From Fictibacillus phosphorivorans (GTDB taxonomy: Bacteria; Bacillota; Bacilli; Bacillales; Fictibacillaceae), in assembly GCF_001629705.1 (NCBI RefSeq), contig NZ_CP015378.1, positions 3,100,001 to 3,164,000 of the forward strand: a stretch of 64,000 nucleotides of DNA, read 5' to 3'. Shown here in pieces: positions 55,346 through 63,716 of the stretch. How positions within the stretch are numbered: the stretch's first letter is position 1; each line of letters starts with the position of its first letter. The translations under genes were made by a program, and so were the position numbers. The notes below the pieces were generated by a model that saw nothing but the letters and a program-made list of their open reading frames with translations, ran no database searches and was not told the DNA's origin.

Positions 55346-56263
55346 TCAGTTCTCCATTATATGAACTTTTTTTATATCATTTATTTGAACATTTCCAACA
55401 TTAGTTAATACTAATACTTCCTTATCTAAATTAATTGTATTAATAAACCCTTGTTTATTTACAGTAGTTCTTTTTGTCTTTAATTTCAGTTCAACCTTAT
55501 TATTACTTTCTTTAGCAGCTATTAACGCTGCAACTACAATTGTATTATGTAAACTATAATCAATATATGATACAAAACCGTAGGTCCAATATCTAAGTAC
55601 AAGGATTGAAGCATAGTCCATTACAATTTTGTTGCCACGAATTACTCTAGATTTTAACATATGACTTTCTTTAGGCAGCCGGTTTTCAAGTTCTTGTAAT
55701 TTTTTTATATGTTTTAGCCCTAATTTTCCTTTGTTATGTACATAAGCATGCCGAATTTCTCTCCAACATTCATAAGCTGCAAAAGCCATATCTGGAGTTG
55801 ATTGTTTTTTACTTGGTTTAATAATCTGAAAATCTTGTATAAAAAAGTTAATTATATTATTGTTAGACCAAGCTGCTCGTACCTTTTTCTTGATTTCACT
55901 TTCTGTTATTTCTGAGTTGTTAATTTTCAACAAATATTCATACAAATCCTCTAAAAATGCATCTATTGTAGAAACACATCTTATAAGATAATCAATACCT
56001 ATTTTTTTAGGAATTTCTTTTTTATATTTTTCCACAAGTTCCTCTCTTTTAAATCTATAATCAACATCTGTAGGATATCTTAATTCAATAGGAATATTTT
56101 CAATGGTACTTAACCCTATAATTCTAGGCTCATTGCGATATCTCTTTAAAGCAATATCACTTGCATTTAACAGTATCGCTGTATTTGTATAATCTGTTAC
56201 AACTTCTGAAAAATATTTATTGCATATAGATGACATGACCTCATAATCCACAAATTCTTTCAT
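55346..56263 (-). CDS. HEPN-domain protein, candidate RNase
   Basis: A 305-aa protein. Residues about 85-190 are helical and contain the HEPN signature R-x4-H, Arg171-His176 in 'REIRHAYVHNKGKLG', the active site of many RNA-cleaving HEPN toxins. The N-terminal about 80 and C-terminal about 100 residues match no family I recognise. GGGGAG lies upstream of the ATG. It precedes the RT on the same strand, with a terminator between, and is divergent from the PIN gene. RNase activity is inferred from the motif only. Confidence 0.72.
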   Translation of the reverse strand: MKEFVDYEVMSSICNKYFSEVVTDYTNTAILLNASDIALKRYRNEPRIIGLSTIENIPIELRYPTDVDYRFKREELVEKYKKEIPKKIGIDYLIRCVSTIDAFLEDLYEYLLKINNSEITESEIKKKVRAAWSNNNIINFFIQDFQIIKPSKKQSTPDMAFAAYECWREIRHAYVHNKGKLGLKHIKKLQELENRLPKESHMLKSRVIRGNKIVMDYASILVLRYWTYGFVSYIDYSLHNTIVVAALIAAKESNNKVELKLKTKRTTVNKQGFINTINLDKEVLVLTNVGNVQINDIKKVHIMEN

Positions 56264-56544
56264 CCCTTAATCTCCCCTAATAATATTTCTATTCTCGAAG
56301 CATGAGACATTTAATGCATTAAGTTAGCTTATTTTTATTTGCTAATCATTAAAAAAATATTAATACAGTTAAAGTTTACAATTAGTTGGGCTAAGAGTGT
56401 ATTACATCCATCGAAAAATTCTTCTTAGTTTAAAGAACTGTAAACTATCCCCCTACTAGATAAAATGCAATTACAAAAAAGTAATACCACCAAACCCTCT
56501 TTTTGGTAAAATAGAATGAAAATTAATACAAGAGGAGTATAAAC

Positions 56545-57465
56545 ATGAAACCCAAAATTGCTCTCTGCCTAGATACTAACATTTTCTTAAATCTATTTGA
56601 ATCAGGTAAACACGATGTTATGGTCTTTAACAAATTTTTAACAAGTATTCTTATGAGACATTGCATATTGGTTATAATTGACCAAGTAAAAGTAGAATGG
56701 AATAGGCATGTAGAAAAAAACCAAGAAGAATTTCTTTTAAAAACTACTAATACTATAGAATCTCACAAATCATTACTTAATTTTCTTGAACAAGAAGAAG
56801 AAAAACAAAAGTTAGATAATACAATAGAAAGCATAAAAAGGTTGGAAAAAAGAAGGTACAAATTTTTTTACGGTAAAAGAGCAGAAAAATTAAAGCAATT
56901 AATAGATGATAAAACACATACACAATTCATAGATAGGACCCCAAATGCAGAAAAACTTGTAGTAAATTTCGCAATAGACAAAAAAGCCCCATTTTTTTCA
57001 AATGAGTTAAATGGAGCTAAAACTAAAATTAAAACTGAAGCGGCAGATGCATCCATATTTTTCACACTTTATGACAATATAATGAATGGGAATATAGATT
57101 ACGAAAAAATATATTTTGTAACTGATAACAAAAAGGATTACAGCAAGCCGGAGAATCCTTCCTGCATACATGATAATCTTTTATTTTATGCAACTAATGC
57201 AAATATTATATTTTCTAACAGTATTGAAGGGGTATTAAGTGAAATCTTTCCCGAAAATCTACCCATAAATGATTACTTAGGTCCTCTAGATACTTTATAT
57301 CTAACAGACCCATACTTTGAAAAATGTCCATTATGTAATGAAGAAGTCCACATTAATGGTGATTCATTTATTGGAGCTGGACCTCCACATGAGCAAACAT
57401 ATTGGCTTAAGTGCAGATGTGGTCATGAATGGGATACACACGATTTAGTACATGATATTTATTAA
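56545..57465 (+). CDS. PIN-domain protein with C-terminal zinc ribbon (DUF4935-like)
   Basis: A 306-aa protein. The PIN fold carries acidic residues Asp10 in 'LDTNIFLN', Glu51 in 'VKVEW', Asp168 in 'EAADASIF' and Asp194/198 in 'VTDNKKDYS', so metal-dependent ribonuclease activity is plausible. A lysine/glutamate-rich helical insertion occupies about 55-130. The end has a zinc ribbon: 'CPLC' (261-264) and 'CRCGHEW' (290-296). GAGGAG precedes the ATG. The 281-nt divergent spacer with the HEPN gene shows no recognised site. Confidence 0.82.
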   Translation: MKPKIALCLDTNIFLNLFESGKHDVMVFNKFLTSILMRHCILVIIDQVKVEWNRHVEKNQEEFLLKTTNTIESHKSLLNFLEQEEEKQKLDNTIESIKRLEKRRYKFFYGKRAEKLKQLIDDKTHTQFIDRTPNAEKLVVNFAIDKKAPFFSNELNGAKTKIKTEAADASIFFTLYDNIMNGNIDYEKIYFVTDNKKDYSKPENPSCIHDNLLFYATNANIIFSNSIEGVLSEIFPENLPINDYLGPLDTLYLTDPYFEKCPLCNEEVHINGDSFIGAGPPHEQTYWLKCRCGHEWDTHDLVHDIY

Positions 57466-57468
57466 TAT

Positions 57469-57492
57469 TAGAGGACCATAAGGTCCTCTTTG
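57469..57492. terminator. Bidirectional terminator PIN / resolvase
   Basis: AGAGGACC-ATAA-GGTCCTCT, an 8-bp perfect stem (57470-57489) with short T runs. Confidence 0.75.
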
Positions 57493-57507
57493 TTATTTTT
57501 AGTACAG

Positions 57508-58080
57508 TCAATTATATAAAATAGCCATTTCTTTTCTTTTTTTTATGGCTCTATATAATGTCGCTTTTGAAACAGTAGTCATTTCTTCAATTTCTTTCAC
57601 GGTATACTGTTCTGTCTTATAAAGTTTCATAGCCTTCTCTACTTGTCTATTATCCTTTTTTGGTCTACCACCTTTACGCCCTCTTGCTCTTGCTGATTCA
57701 AGCCCTGCTTTCGTTCTGTCCCTGATAATATCTCTCTCAAGTTCTGCTATACTTGCCATTGTACGAAAGAAGAATCTCCCCATTGGTGTTGCTGTATCAA
57801 TCTGGTCTTGAATAGATATAAAGTTAACTTGTTTCTCGGCGAATAAGTCTGATAGTTCAATAAGATGTTTTGTACTTCTGCTTATACGGTCTAATTTATA
57901 GACTACAACTTTATCACCTTTCCGCAATTTTTCTATCATTTTCTCTAACTGTGGTCTATCCTTTTTACCACCACTCATTTTTTCTTGGAACACTTCTTCT
58001 ACTCCATACTTTGAAAAAGCGTCTAACTGTAAATCTAAATTTTGGTCTTGTGTTGAAACCCGTGCATAACCAAAAATCAT
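57508..58080 (-). CDS. Serine recombinase (resolvase/invertase family)
   Basis: A 190-aa recombinase starting 'MIFGYARVSTQDQNLDLQ' with the catalytic Ser in 'RVST', 'YKLDRISRS', and a C-terminal helix-turn-helix ('VKEIEEMTTVSKATLYRAIKKRK'). Length and architecture match small Tn3/Gin-type resolvases. The ATG at 58080 is likelier than a TTG three codons upstream. The spacer in front (58081-58413) contains a perfect 20-nt palindrome and AAGTATCAA-like repeats that could be its binding sites. Confidence 0.93.
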   Translation of the reverse strand: MIFGYARVSTQDQNLDLQLDAFSKYGVEEVFQEKMSGGKKDRPQLEKMIEKLRKGDKVVVYKLDRISRSTKHLIELSDLFAEKQVNFISIQDQIDTATPMGRFFFRTMASIAELERDIIRDRTKAGLESARARGRKGGRPKKDNRQVEKAMKLYKTEQYTVKEIEEMTTVSKATLYRAIKKRKEMAILYN

Positions 58081-58140
58081 ATTTACCAAATCCCTTCTTT
58101 TTTTCTTCCTTTTATTGTATCAAAAAGGGTCGCATCAAAA

Positions 58141-58237
58141 AAGTATTGATTCATAGTTTTAGGTATGAGTTTTGATACTTAATATTGTTTGAAACTATAG
58201 TAATTAATTACTATAAAATGATGTGAATAAAAGTATC
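58141..58237. repeat. Candidate recombinase binding region with 20-nt palindrome
   Basis: TATAGTAATTAATTACTATA at 58196-58215 is a perfect palindrome. AAGTATTGA (58141), its inverted relative TTTGATACTT (58171-58180) and AAGTATCAT (58229) lie on either side. The region is upstream of the serine recombinase gene. The rest of the 333-nt gap shows only AT-rich sequence leading to the next gene. Confidence 0.5.
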
Positions 58238-58413
58238 ATTAACCTTCGTTTTTGACACGAAAAATAAAAAATCAATCCAGCGTATACCTTTTCCCTTCAT
58301 TAAGTGCTTAGATGATACAAAATGAACATTCATCGATAATTGAATTAGTTTTTTACATTTTTATACAAAATATGATAATATTTAACTATTAATATATTAA
58401 TTGGAGGTATGTA

Positions 58414-59589
58414 ATGAAAAATCATATTTATCAAATTGAAATTAACAATGTTTCAAATTCCGCTGCTGCTCAATTCAAAGATTTAAAATATTTAATTAGG
58501 GAATCAGATTTAGATAAATTAATAGGTGAATCATTTCCATTGCAAGAATTTAATTTGGAATCAAAACTACTTATAGATGGTTCTAAAGAACTCCTATCAT
58601 CCTTTGAAAAAGTAGACGAAGAAAAACTAGATATAATCGAAGAATTAAAAAACATTGAATATATTGGTCTTTCTGAGGATAGTGAAATTATTTTAAGATT
58701 TAAAAATGAAGTATTTCATGAAGATTTTAATGCAGCAGGAGTTTATGACTTTTCATATGATTTTTTAGATAATTCTTTTAATATGGGTAAGTTTTCTAGA
58801 TTTTGTATCTCGAACTCCTACAATGACCTATTAAAAGAAAACATAACTCAACTATTTGATAAATTACCCTCATTAAAAAAACAATACAGGTTTATAAAAA
58901 ACAATAATGAATGGTTTTTAAGAGGGTTGACATCCACGAGATATAATAACTACGATAACCACCTTGCTATCTACTTAACATTAATCTCTCTCCATAAATA
59001 TTCACAAAAAAATCAAACTAAATTTAACTTAGAGAAAGCTTTCTTAACTGACTCAGAAATTAATATCTTCTTTATTCAACAAAACCCAATTAAGATTTCA
59101 AATTTTGGGGAGATTCAATTTGGGGTTTATGTTTCTAATAATGAGATAAAAGAAGGTACATTTTCTCTCGAATTAAGATATACAGTAATAAACGAGCAAG
59201 GTAAAAATTTTAGTGGATTGTCCAACTTTGTTTTTAATATCAGTCATTCAACAGGTATCAGTAATGTTAAAGAAAAATTAGCGTTTTCAGATAAAATCAA
59301 TGAACTAAAAGAAATTACTATACAACATATTACAAATATTAAAAAGAGTAAATTGACTGAAAATCAGCTATATATGATTTTTAGAAAGATTCATTCCTCC
59401 ACACAAAAATTAAGTAAAGAAGCTAGAGATAAAGCAAAAAATTATTATGATTCGAGTCTCGTTGATAATACACTCACAATAGTTGATGCATTTGACAAAT
59501 TTAACGAAATAACTACAGATGTGGAAGAAAGAATTTACCTCGAAAGAATTTATAATGAAGTAATAAAAGAATTTAACAATAATCAATAA
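58414..59589 (+). CDS. Protein of unknown function, element cargo
   Basis: A 391-aa, AT-rich, Asn/Lys-rich protein without membrane segments or signal peptide. The part 'WFLRGLTSTRYNNYDNHLAI' (about 170-188) vaguely recalls DUF932-type phage/plasmid proteins, but this is not firm. The C-terminal 100 residues are helical. GGAGG lies 7-8 nt upstream of the ATG. Flanked by the serine recombinase and an RNase-H-like gene. No function is proposed. Confidence 0.72.
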   Translation: MKNHIYQIEINNVSNSAAAQFKDLKYLIRESDLDKLIGESFPLQEFNLESKLLIDGSKELLSSFEKVDEEKLDIIEELKNIEYIGLSEDSEIILRFKNEVFHEDFNAAGVYDFSYDFLDNSFNMGKFSRFCISNSYNDLLKENITQLFDKLPSLKKQYRFIKNNNEWFLRGLTSTRYNNYDNHLAIYLTLISLHKYSQKNQTKFNLEKAFLTDSEINIFFIQQNPIKISNFGEIQFGVYVSNNEIKEGTFSLELRYTVINEQGKNFSGLSNFVFNISHSTGISNVKEKLAFSDKINELKEITIQHITNIKKSKLTENQLYMIFRKIHSSTQKLSKEARDKAKNYYDSSLVDNTLTIVDAFDKFNEITTDVEERIYLERIYNEVIKEFNNNQ

Positions 59590-59636
59590 ATCAGTATTTA
59601 GTACTCTTTTTATTAGTTTATGTCTAAATTAATTGT

Positions 59637-59678
59637 TAAAAAACCCTAAAACAAATGTTCTTTAGGGTTTTTGTTTTT
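59637..59678. terminator. Bidirectional terminator
   Basis: Arms AAAAACCCTAAA and TTTAGGGTTTTT around a 10-nt loop, between convergent genes. Confidence 0.85.
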
Positions 59679-60352
59679 TATAAAAAGAGCAATTTATTCA
59701 GCCGCCTATATTCGTCTTTCGACTTTTTAAAGCCTTTTAAATAACTTCCTTTTTCTATTTTAACGATAGTATTATCTTCCACATAAATGTAAAGATTCCC
59801 ATACCTATATAGGATAACTCCCGCTTCCTCACTTGCTTTTACAGATAGAAGTATATTTCTGGTTAATTTTCGCTGTGCAATAACTTTAGAACAGTTATTA
59901 TTCTTTGTTTCACGCTGATAAGCTATAAATGCCTTATGACTTAAATCAAATAAGGGTATAGTTATTTCCATTGCCTCTTTCTCTTCATAAACCCCCCGAG
60001 CAATATCATGAGCAAGGTTATCTTTGCTAGGTATACATGCAAACTGTATATTTCTCTTCTGGAGTGAACGTAGAATTATCTGAGTACGTTTCTTGAACCA
60101 ATTGCTTTGCCCTATTAAAGAGCGGTTAACAAAATCAGAATCGAAATATATGATTCCGTCTGTTAACTGTAGGTGCTGAATTTCTTCAACTAGATATTCA
60201 AGTGCTAAAAATTCTAAAAAGTTTGCAGTTATACGCATCGAGCTTTGTGATAACTCAAACCTATTTGTATAAGTGCTATTATCTGTTTTGATAAGGCAGC
60301 CTATGTACGGATGCCCCTTAAAAATAGAAGCATCACAGTAAGAAGTGAACAT
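59678..60352 (-). CDS. RNase HI-like protein with C-terminal extension
   Basis: A 224-aa protein. Residues 1-125 fit the RNase H fold, with Asp7 in 'SYCDASIF', Glu47 in 'ANFLEFLAL', Asp71/73 in 'IYFDSD' and Asp116 in 'LAHDIARG', the positions of the DEDD catalytic set. Residues 125-224 form a basic extension of unknown kind ('VIAQRKLTRNIL', 'YRYGNLYIYVEDN'). Possible roles include RNA-DNA hybrid removal or a reverse-transcription accessory. GGGTGA precedes the ATG at 6-7 nt. Confidence 0.65.
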   Translation of the reverse strand: MFTSYCDASIFKGHPYIGCLIKTDNSTYTNRFELSQSSMRITANFLEFLALEYLVEEIQHLQLTDGIIYFDSDFVNRSLIGQSNWFKKRTQIILRSLQKRNIQFACIPSKDNLAHDIARGVYEEKEAMEITIPLFDLSHKAFIAYQRETKNNNCSKVIAQRKLTRNILLSVKASEEAGVILYRYGNLYIYVEDNTIVKIEKGSYLKGFKKSKDEYRRLNKLLFL

Positions 60353-60423
60353 TATTAATTCACCCGCTTTTTTACATGAATTATAACATATTTTGGTAGT
60401 TTATTAGCTAGTAATGAAATAGC

Positions 60424-60458
60424 AAACCCTCAATAAAATTGAGATTTTATTGAAGGGA
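60424..60458 (-). terminator. Possible terminator after 60473-61597 gene
   Basis: Arms CCCTCAATAAAAT (60427-60439) and ATTTTATTGAAGGG (60444-60457), nearly perfect, lie 16 nt beyond the stop. T-rich tail is poor. Confidence 0.5.
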
Positions 60459-60472
60459 TGAATGTTATTACG

Positions 60473-61597
60473 TTAACTTGCATCTGCACGAATTCTTCTA
60501 AGTTTTCCAAAATTATATGGAATATCATTGTGAATTGAACTTAGAATACAGCCCCTATCAATGTCAAATGTCATCCATGAGTGACCAGTAGAAAAATAAT
60601 CAATGGCTAAAGTATACATTTCTTTTATTACTTCTTCACTCGGTAAATAATCACGTCTAGAAATAATTCTAATCTCTCTCCATCCCCTACGATAAAGAAC
60701 GTAACTTCTCCTTTTACATTTCTCATTAAATTCTTCTACTGTAAGTCTACCAAGTTTAACTTTTAAGTCATGACCACTTCCGTCATACTCAACATAAATT
60801 TTTTCCTTTTCAAAAGCTAAATCAACTTGCAAAGTCTTAATTGGAAAGTTGATTTTACCTCCTAAAATTTCAAATAGATATAATTGTTGTTTTGAAGTAG
60901 GGGCAGTTTGGTTTTTATATACTGTTTTTAATATTTTCTCTCGAATTAGTTTGTTAGATAAAACACATTCGTGCCCGTATTTTGCTATATTAGTTTCTTT
61001 TAACTTTTGAGTCCCACACTTCGGACAATCTACGCCATTTTTAAACACGTCTGGACTAATAGAATGTGCATTACCACATTTACAAATGTAATCTACTTTA
61101 TATTTAACACCTTTGTATTCTTCTTGAGACGTAATTAACTGACAACCTCTTTTAAAAAATAATTGTTTTACTTTATCATAGGGAGTTTTTTTTCTTTCAC
61201 TTCTTCCTTCATCTGAACATCCCATGCATTTTAAATCCCCACAATTAAGCCAACTATCAAATGTAGTATTACGAATATGACCGTAAGGACATTTTACTTT
61301 AATAGGATTTTTCATATTAGTGTAATCAGACAATAACTCAAAGCCTTTTGATTTTAAGACTTTACTTACTTTCATGGTATCCCAACGAGTAATAATTCGC
61401 CGACAGATACTACACATTAAAACCTTTCTAAAATATGCAAAGCTAATAGTTTCTTTTTCATTACCACAGCTACATCTAAATCTATGTTGGTGATGAGCAT
61501 TTACATAGTATGGGTCTAAGAATTTACATTTGTTTTTTTCAAAGTGTTTCCTCACTTCTGCTAAAGTGTACTTCATTTTGTGTGGTTTCTTGTCCAT
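60473..61597 (-). CDS. Zinc-ribbon protein with PD-(D/E)XK nuclease domain
   Basis: A 374-aa protein with repeated Cys pairs: 'CSCG' and 'CSIC' (41-65), 'CPYGH' and 'CMGC' (103-127), 'CKCG' and 'CPKC' (172-194), suggesting three zinc-binding modules of the DUF723/treble-clef kind. A nuclease core follows: Asp259 in 'LQVDLAF', Glu270-x-Asp272 in 'VEYDGSGH' (His276). This resembles phage-borne homing or Vsr/DUF559-like endonucleases. AAAGGAG precedes the ATG. Target unknown. Confidence 0.72.
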   Translation of the reverse strand: MDKKPHKMKYTLAEVRKHFEKNKCKFLDPYYVNAHHQHRFRCSCGNEKETISFAYFRKVLMCSICRRIITRWDTMKVSKVLKSKGFELLSDYTNMKNPIKVKCPYGHIRNTTFDSWLNCGDLKCMGCSDEGRSERKKTPYDKVKQLFFKRGCQLITSQEEYKGVKYKVDYICKCGNAHSISPDVFKNGVDCPKCGTQKLKETNIAKYGHECVLSNKLIREKILKTVYKNQTAPTSKQQLYLFEILGGKINFPIKTLQVDLAFEKEKIYVEYDGSGHDLKVKLGRLTVEEFNEKCKRRSYVLYRRGWREIRIISRRDYLPSEEVIKEMYTLAIDYFSTGHSWMTFDIDRGCILSSIHNDIPYNFGKLRRIRADAS

Positions 61598-61729
61598 GTT
61601 AAATCTCTCCTTTTAATTTAATTGATAAATAGAATTACCAAATAAAGAAGAGAATATACATTTAACTAAAATTATTTATTATAACCAAATGCTAAATAAA
61701 GTATTCATTGTTTAATAAAATTTCACAAA

Positions 61730-61760
61730 AATATTCTGAGTGTAATACACTCAGAATTAA
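61730..61760 (-). terminator. Terminator after the Rep-like gene
   Basis: Arms ATTCTGAGTG (61733-61742) and CACTCAGAAT (61748-61757), perfect, followed by T-rich sequence on the minus strand. Confidence 0.75.
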
Positions 61761-61804
61761 TTAACTCTTTGCAAACATCGGGATACCTTAGTTCTTGCTA
61801 TCGA

Positions 61805-62845
61805 TTAATCATTCCCAATTATATGGCTAATATCATACTTGCTTTTCTGTGGTATATAAGTAGTTTCTCTGGTATCAATCATATCTCTCTGACTATCTAA
61901 TAATTTCTCATTCTCTAAAATAGCTTGTCGTATTCTATTTTCCGCCTTTTCCATTTTGTTTTTTATTTTTTGCGCTCCACATTCACTTTTTTGTATTCCA
62001 GCAATTCTTTTGTCAGCATGTTCTTTTAGTACAAAACATTTACTGGTTAAGTAAATATAAAAATCGTTTTCTGTTAACCAGCTGTCATCGCCAGTTTCAA
62101 ACCAATTATTAGGTCTCGTTTCAATAGACATCATTGATTTAGTTTCAGACTTAGCATTAGTATTTATTTCTTTTGCTAAGTTGAATTCTGTGGACTTTTT
62201 TTTGTTTATTTCATAGCTGTTGGTTTCTTGACGTATTTCTCCAGAAGGAGTTATAAAATAATCTCCTCTATGTTTAATAATTAAACCCTTTTTTTGACAC
62301 TCAGAGATAAGTTTAACTGCAGTTTGGTGTGAAACATCTAGAACCCGCTCCCATTCATAATAAGATATTCTATAATCTATTTGAGAACGCCAAGAAACAT
62401 ATGATATTATCTTGAGTTGTTTTCCGTTTTTTACACTACTATACATATTTTCCGTTATCTGGGTGAATCCCATATAAGTCCATTTTCCACTTTTTACTGA
62501 GTTAGTGTAAATAGGATGTTTTAAGTCAATAATGCTTATTTTTAAACTGGAATTATTCTTTATTTCACTAGAAGTGTGGTGAATAGAAATATATTCCTTC
62601 GTTTCTAAACTTAATAATGCTTTCTTTATCTTTGATTTTCGTCTAGAAGAATTGCTATCAAAAGACACCATTATTGAGCTTAGAAATTCAATATTTGTTA
62701 AAACGAGATGTGGATTTCGAGCTTGTACGATTGTACCTAAATAATAAAAAAGCAAAAACTCCTCATCAGTTACATACAAGTCTGTATCAAAAGCAAACAT
62801 ACAGTTAGGCATCGCTACAAAGTAATCTTCAGTTTTTTTTGTCAT
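61805..62845 (-). CDS. Replication-initiator-like winged-helix protein
   Basis: A 346-aa protein. Residues 10-200 look like two winged-helix units ('LVLTNIEFLSSIMVSF', 'WERVLDVSHQTAVKLISECQKKG'), as in plasmid/phage initiators and DnaD-like proteins; residues 200-346 are polar and coiled-coil prone ('KIKNKMEKAENRIRQAILENE'). It lies beside a 627-nt spacer with direct and nested inverted repeats, which fits a rep/origin pair. GGAG precedes the ATG. A transcription-factor role is possible. Confidence 0.6.
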   Translation of the reverse strand: MTKKTEDYFVAMPNCMFAFDTDLYVTDEEFLLFYYLGTIVQARNPHLVLTNIEFLSSIMVSFDSNSSRRKSKIKKALLSLETKEYISIHHTSSEIKNNSSLKISIIDLKHPIYTNSVKSGKWTYMGFTQITENMYSSVKNGKQLKIISYVSWRSQIDYRISYYEWERVLDVSHQTAVKLISECQKKGLIIKHRGDYFITPSGEIRQETNSYEINKKKSTEFNLAKEINTNAKSETKSMMSIETRPNNWFETGDDSWLTENDFYIYLTSKCFVLKEHADKRIAGIQKSECGAQKIKNKMEKAENRIRQAILENEKLLDSQRDMIDTRETTYIPQKSKYDISHIIGND

Positions 62846-62943
62846 AAATAATCTCCATTCAATATAAGTATCACCTTCCGATTAATGTTATGGTTTATGT
62901 TATTTTCTTTATGTTCTTTATTTGGTATCTACTGTCTAGAAGA

Positions 62944-63033
62944 TGTATAAATTAAGACACCGAATTTATTATTAATTCATAGAATCTGTACAAATTTATA
63001 CTTAATTTATAATAGATATGTATAGATTTATAC
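62944..63033. repeat. Iteron-like repeats TGTA(T/C)A(A/G)ATTTATAC
   Basis: Three related 15-mers occur at 62944, 62988 and 63019; the last two differ at two positions and each is a near palindrome. They lie upstream of the Rep-like gene and may be binding sites for its product. Confidence 0.5.
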
Positions 63034-63037
63034 AAAA

Positions 63038-63148
63038 AAAGCTAACACGAAAGCATAAACAAATAAGTGGGAGACAAAAACTTAGTCAAAGATAATAGAA
63101 ATAAGCCAAGTTTTTGCTTTAATGTTTACGCTAATCAATGTTAGCTTT
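63038..63148. other. Nested inverted repeats, candidate origin or structured RNA
   Basis: Three concentric arms: AAAGCTAACA (63038-63047) with TGTTAGCTTT (63139-63148), AGCATAAAC (63052-63060) with GTTTACGCT (63124-63132, one mismatch), and CAAAAACTT (63075-63083) with AAGTTTTTG (63108-63116). The whole could fold into a long stem. The remainder of the gap (63149-63472) shows no other recognisable feature besides a GTGACA/TATGAT-like promoter near 63410-63440. Confidence 0.5.
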
Positions 63149-63472
63149 ATGTTTTAGTATGTTGTTGGTTTATAATTTAATGTTTTGTAATAACTAGTTT
63201 ATTATAAATGACTTAACTGATAAAGTAAATACCTGTAAGTAATAAATAGTTAATTTTGGGATTATTTCCATTCGTATCGTAAAAATATAATACGGGGTCT
63301 TTGCCTAAGTGTGATACCTAGCTATGTGACAACTCTTTCAACTTGAATACTATAAAGTACCCCCCTCCATTTTTTGAATCGAGAGCAGGGTTTTATTAAC
63401 AAAACTTCACGTGACAATTTACATTCCGATATATGATATATGGATTGATATTTAGAAAGTGAGGATAAATAA

Positions 63473-63688
63473 TTGTTAGATTTAAGTTCTGTTGATACAT
63501 CCGTTTTAAACAAAATGGCATTTATATTAGGAATATCCTTTTTCGGAGTATTTATATTAGCGTTACTTCTTGAAAAACTATTAGAAGTTCTAAAAATACC
63601 AAAGGCACTATCTTTACCTTTGGTGAGAGTTGGTGCTGTATTTGGATTTCTTTATCTAGTTGTAGCTCTAGGAGAGAAATATATGTAA
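63473..63688 (+). CDS. Small two-helix membrane protein
   Basis: A 71-aa protein with two hydrophobic helices (about residues 14-36 and 49-66) starting at TTG 63473, with GAGG 8 nt upstream. Holin-like in shape, but no family recognised. It precedes the next gene by 28 nt and probably shares its transcript, so it may be its membrane partner. Confidence 0.6.
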   Translation: MLDLSSVDTSVLNKMAFILGISFFGVFILALLLEKLLEVLKIPKALSLPLVRVGAVFGFLYLVVALGEKYM

Positions 63689-63716
63689 ATTTTCTAAAAA
63701 GAGAGGCAAAATTATT

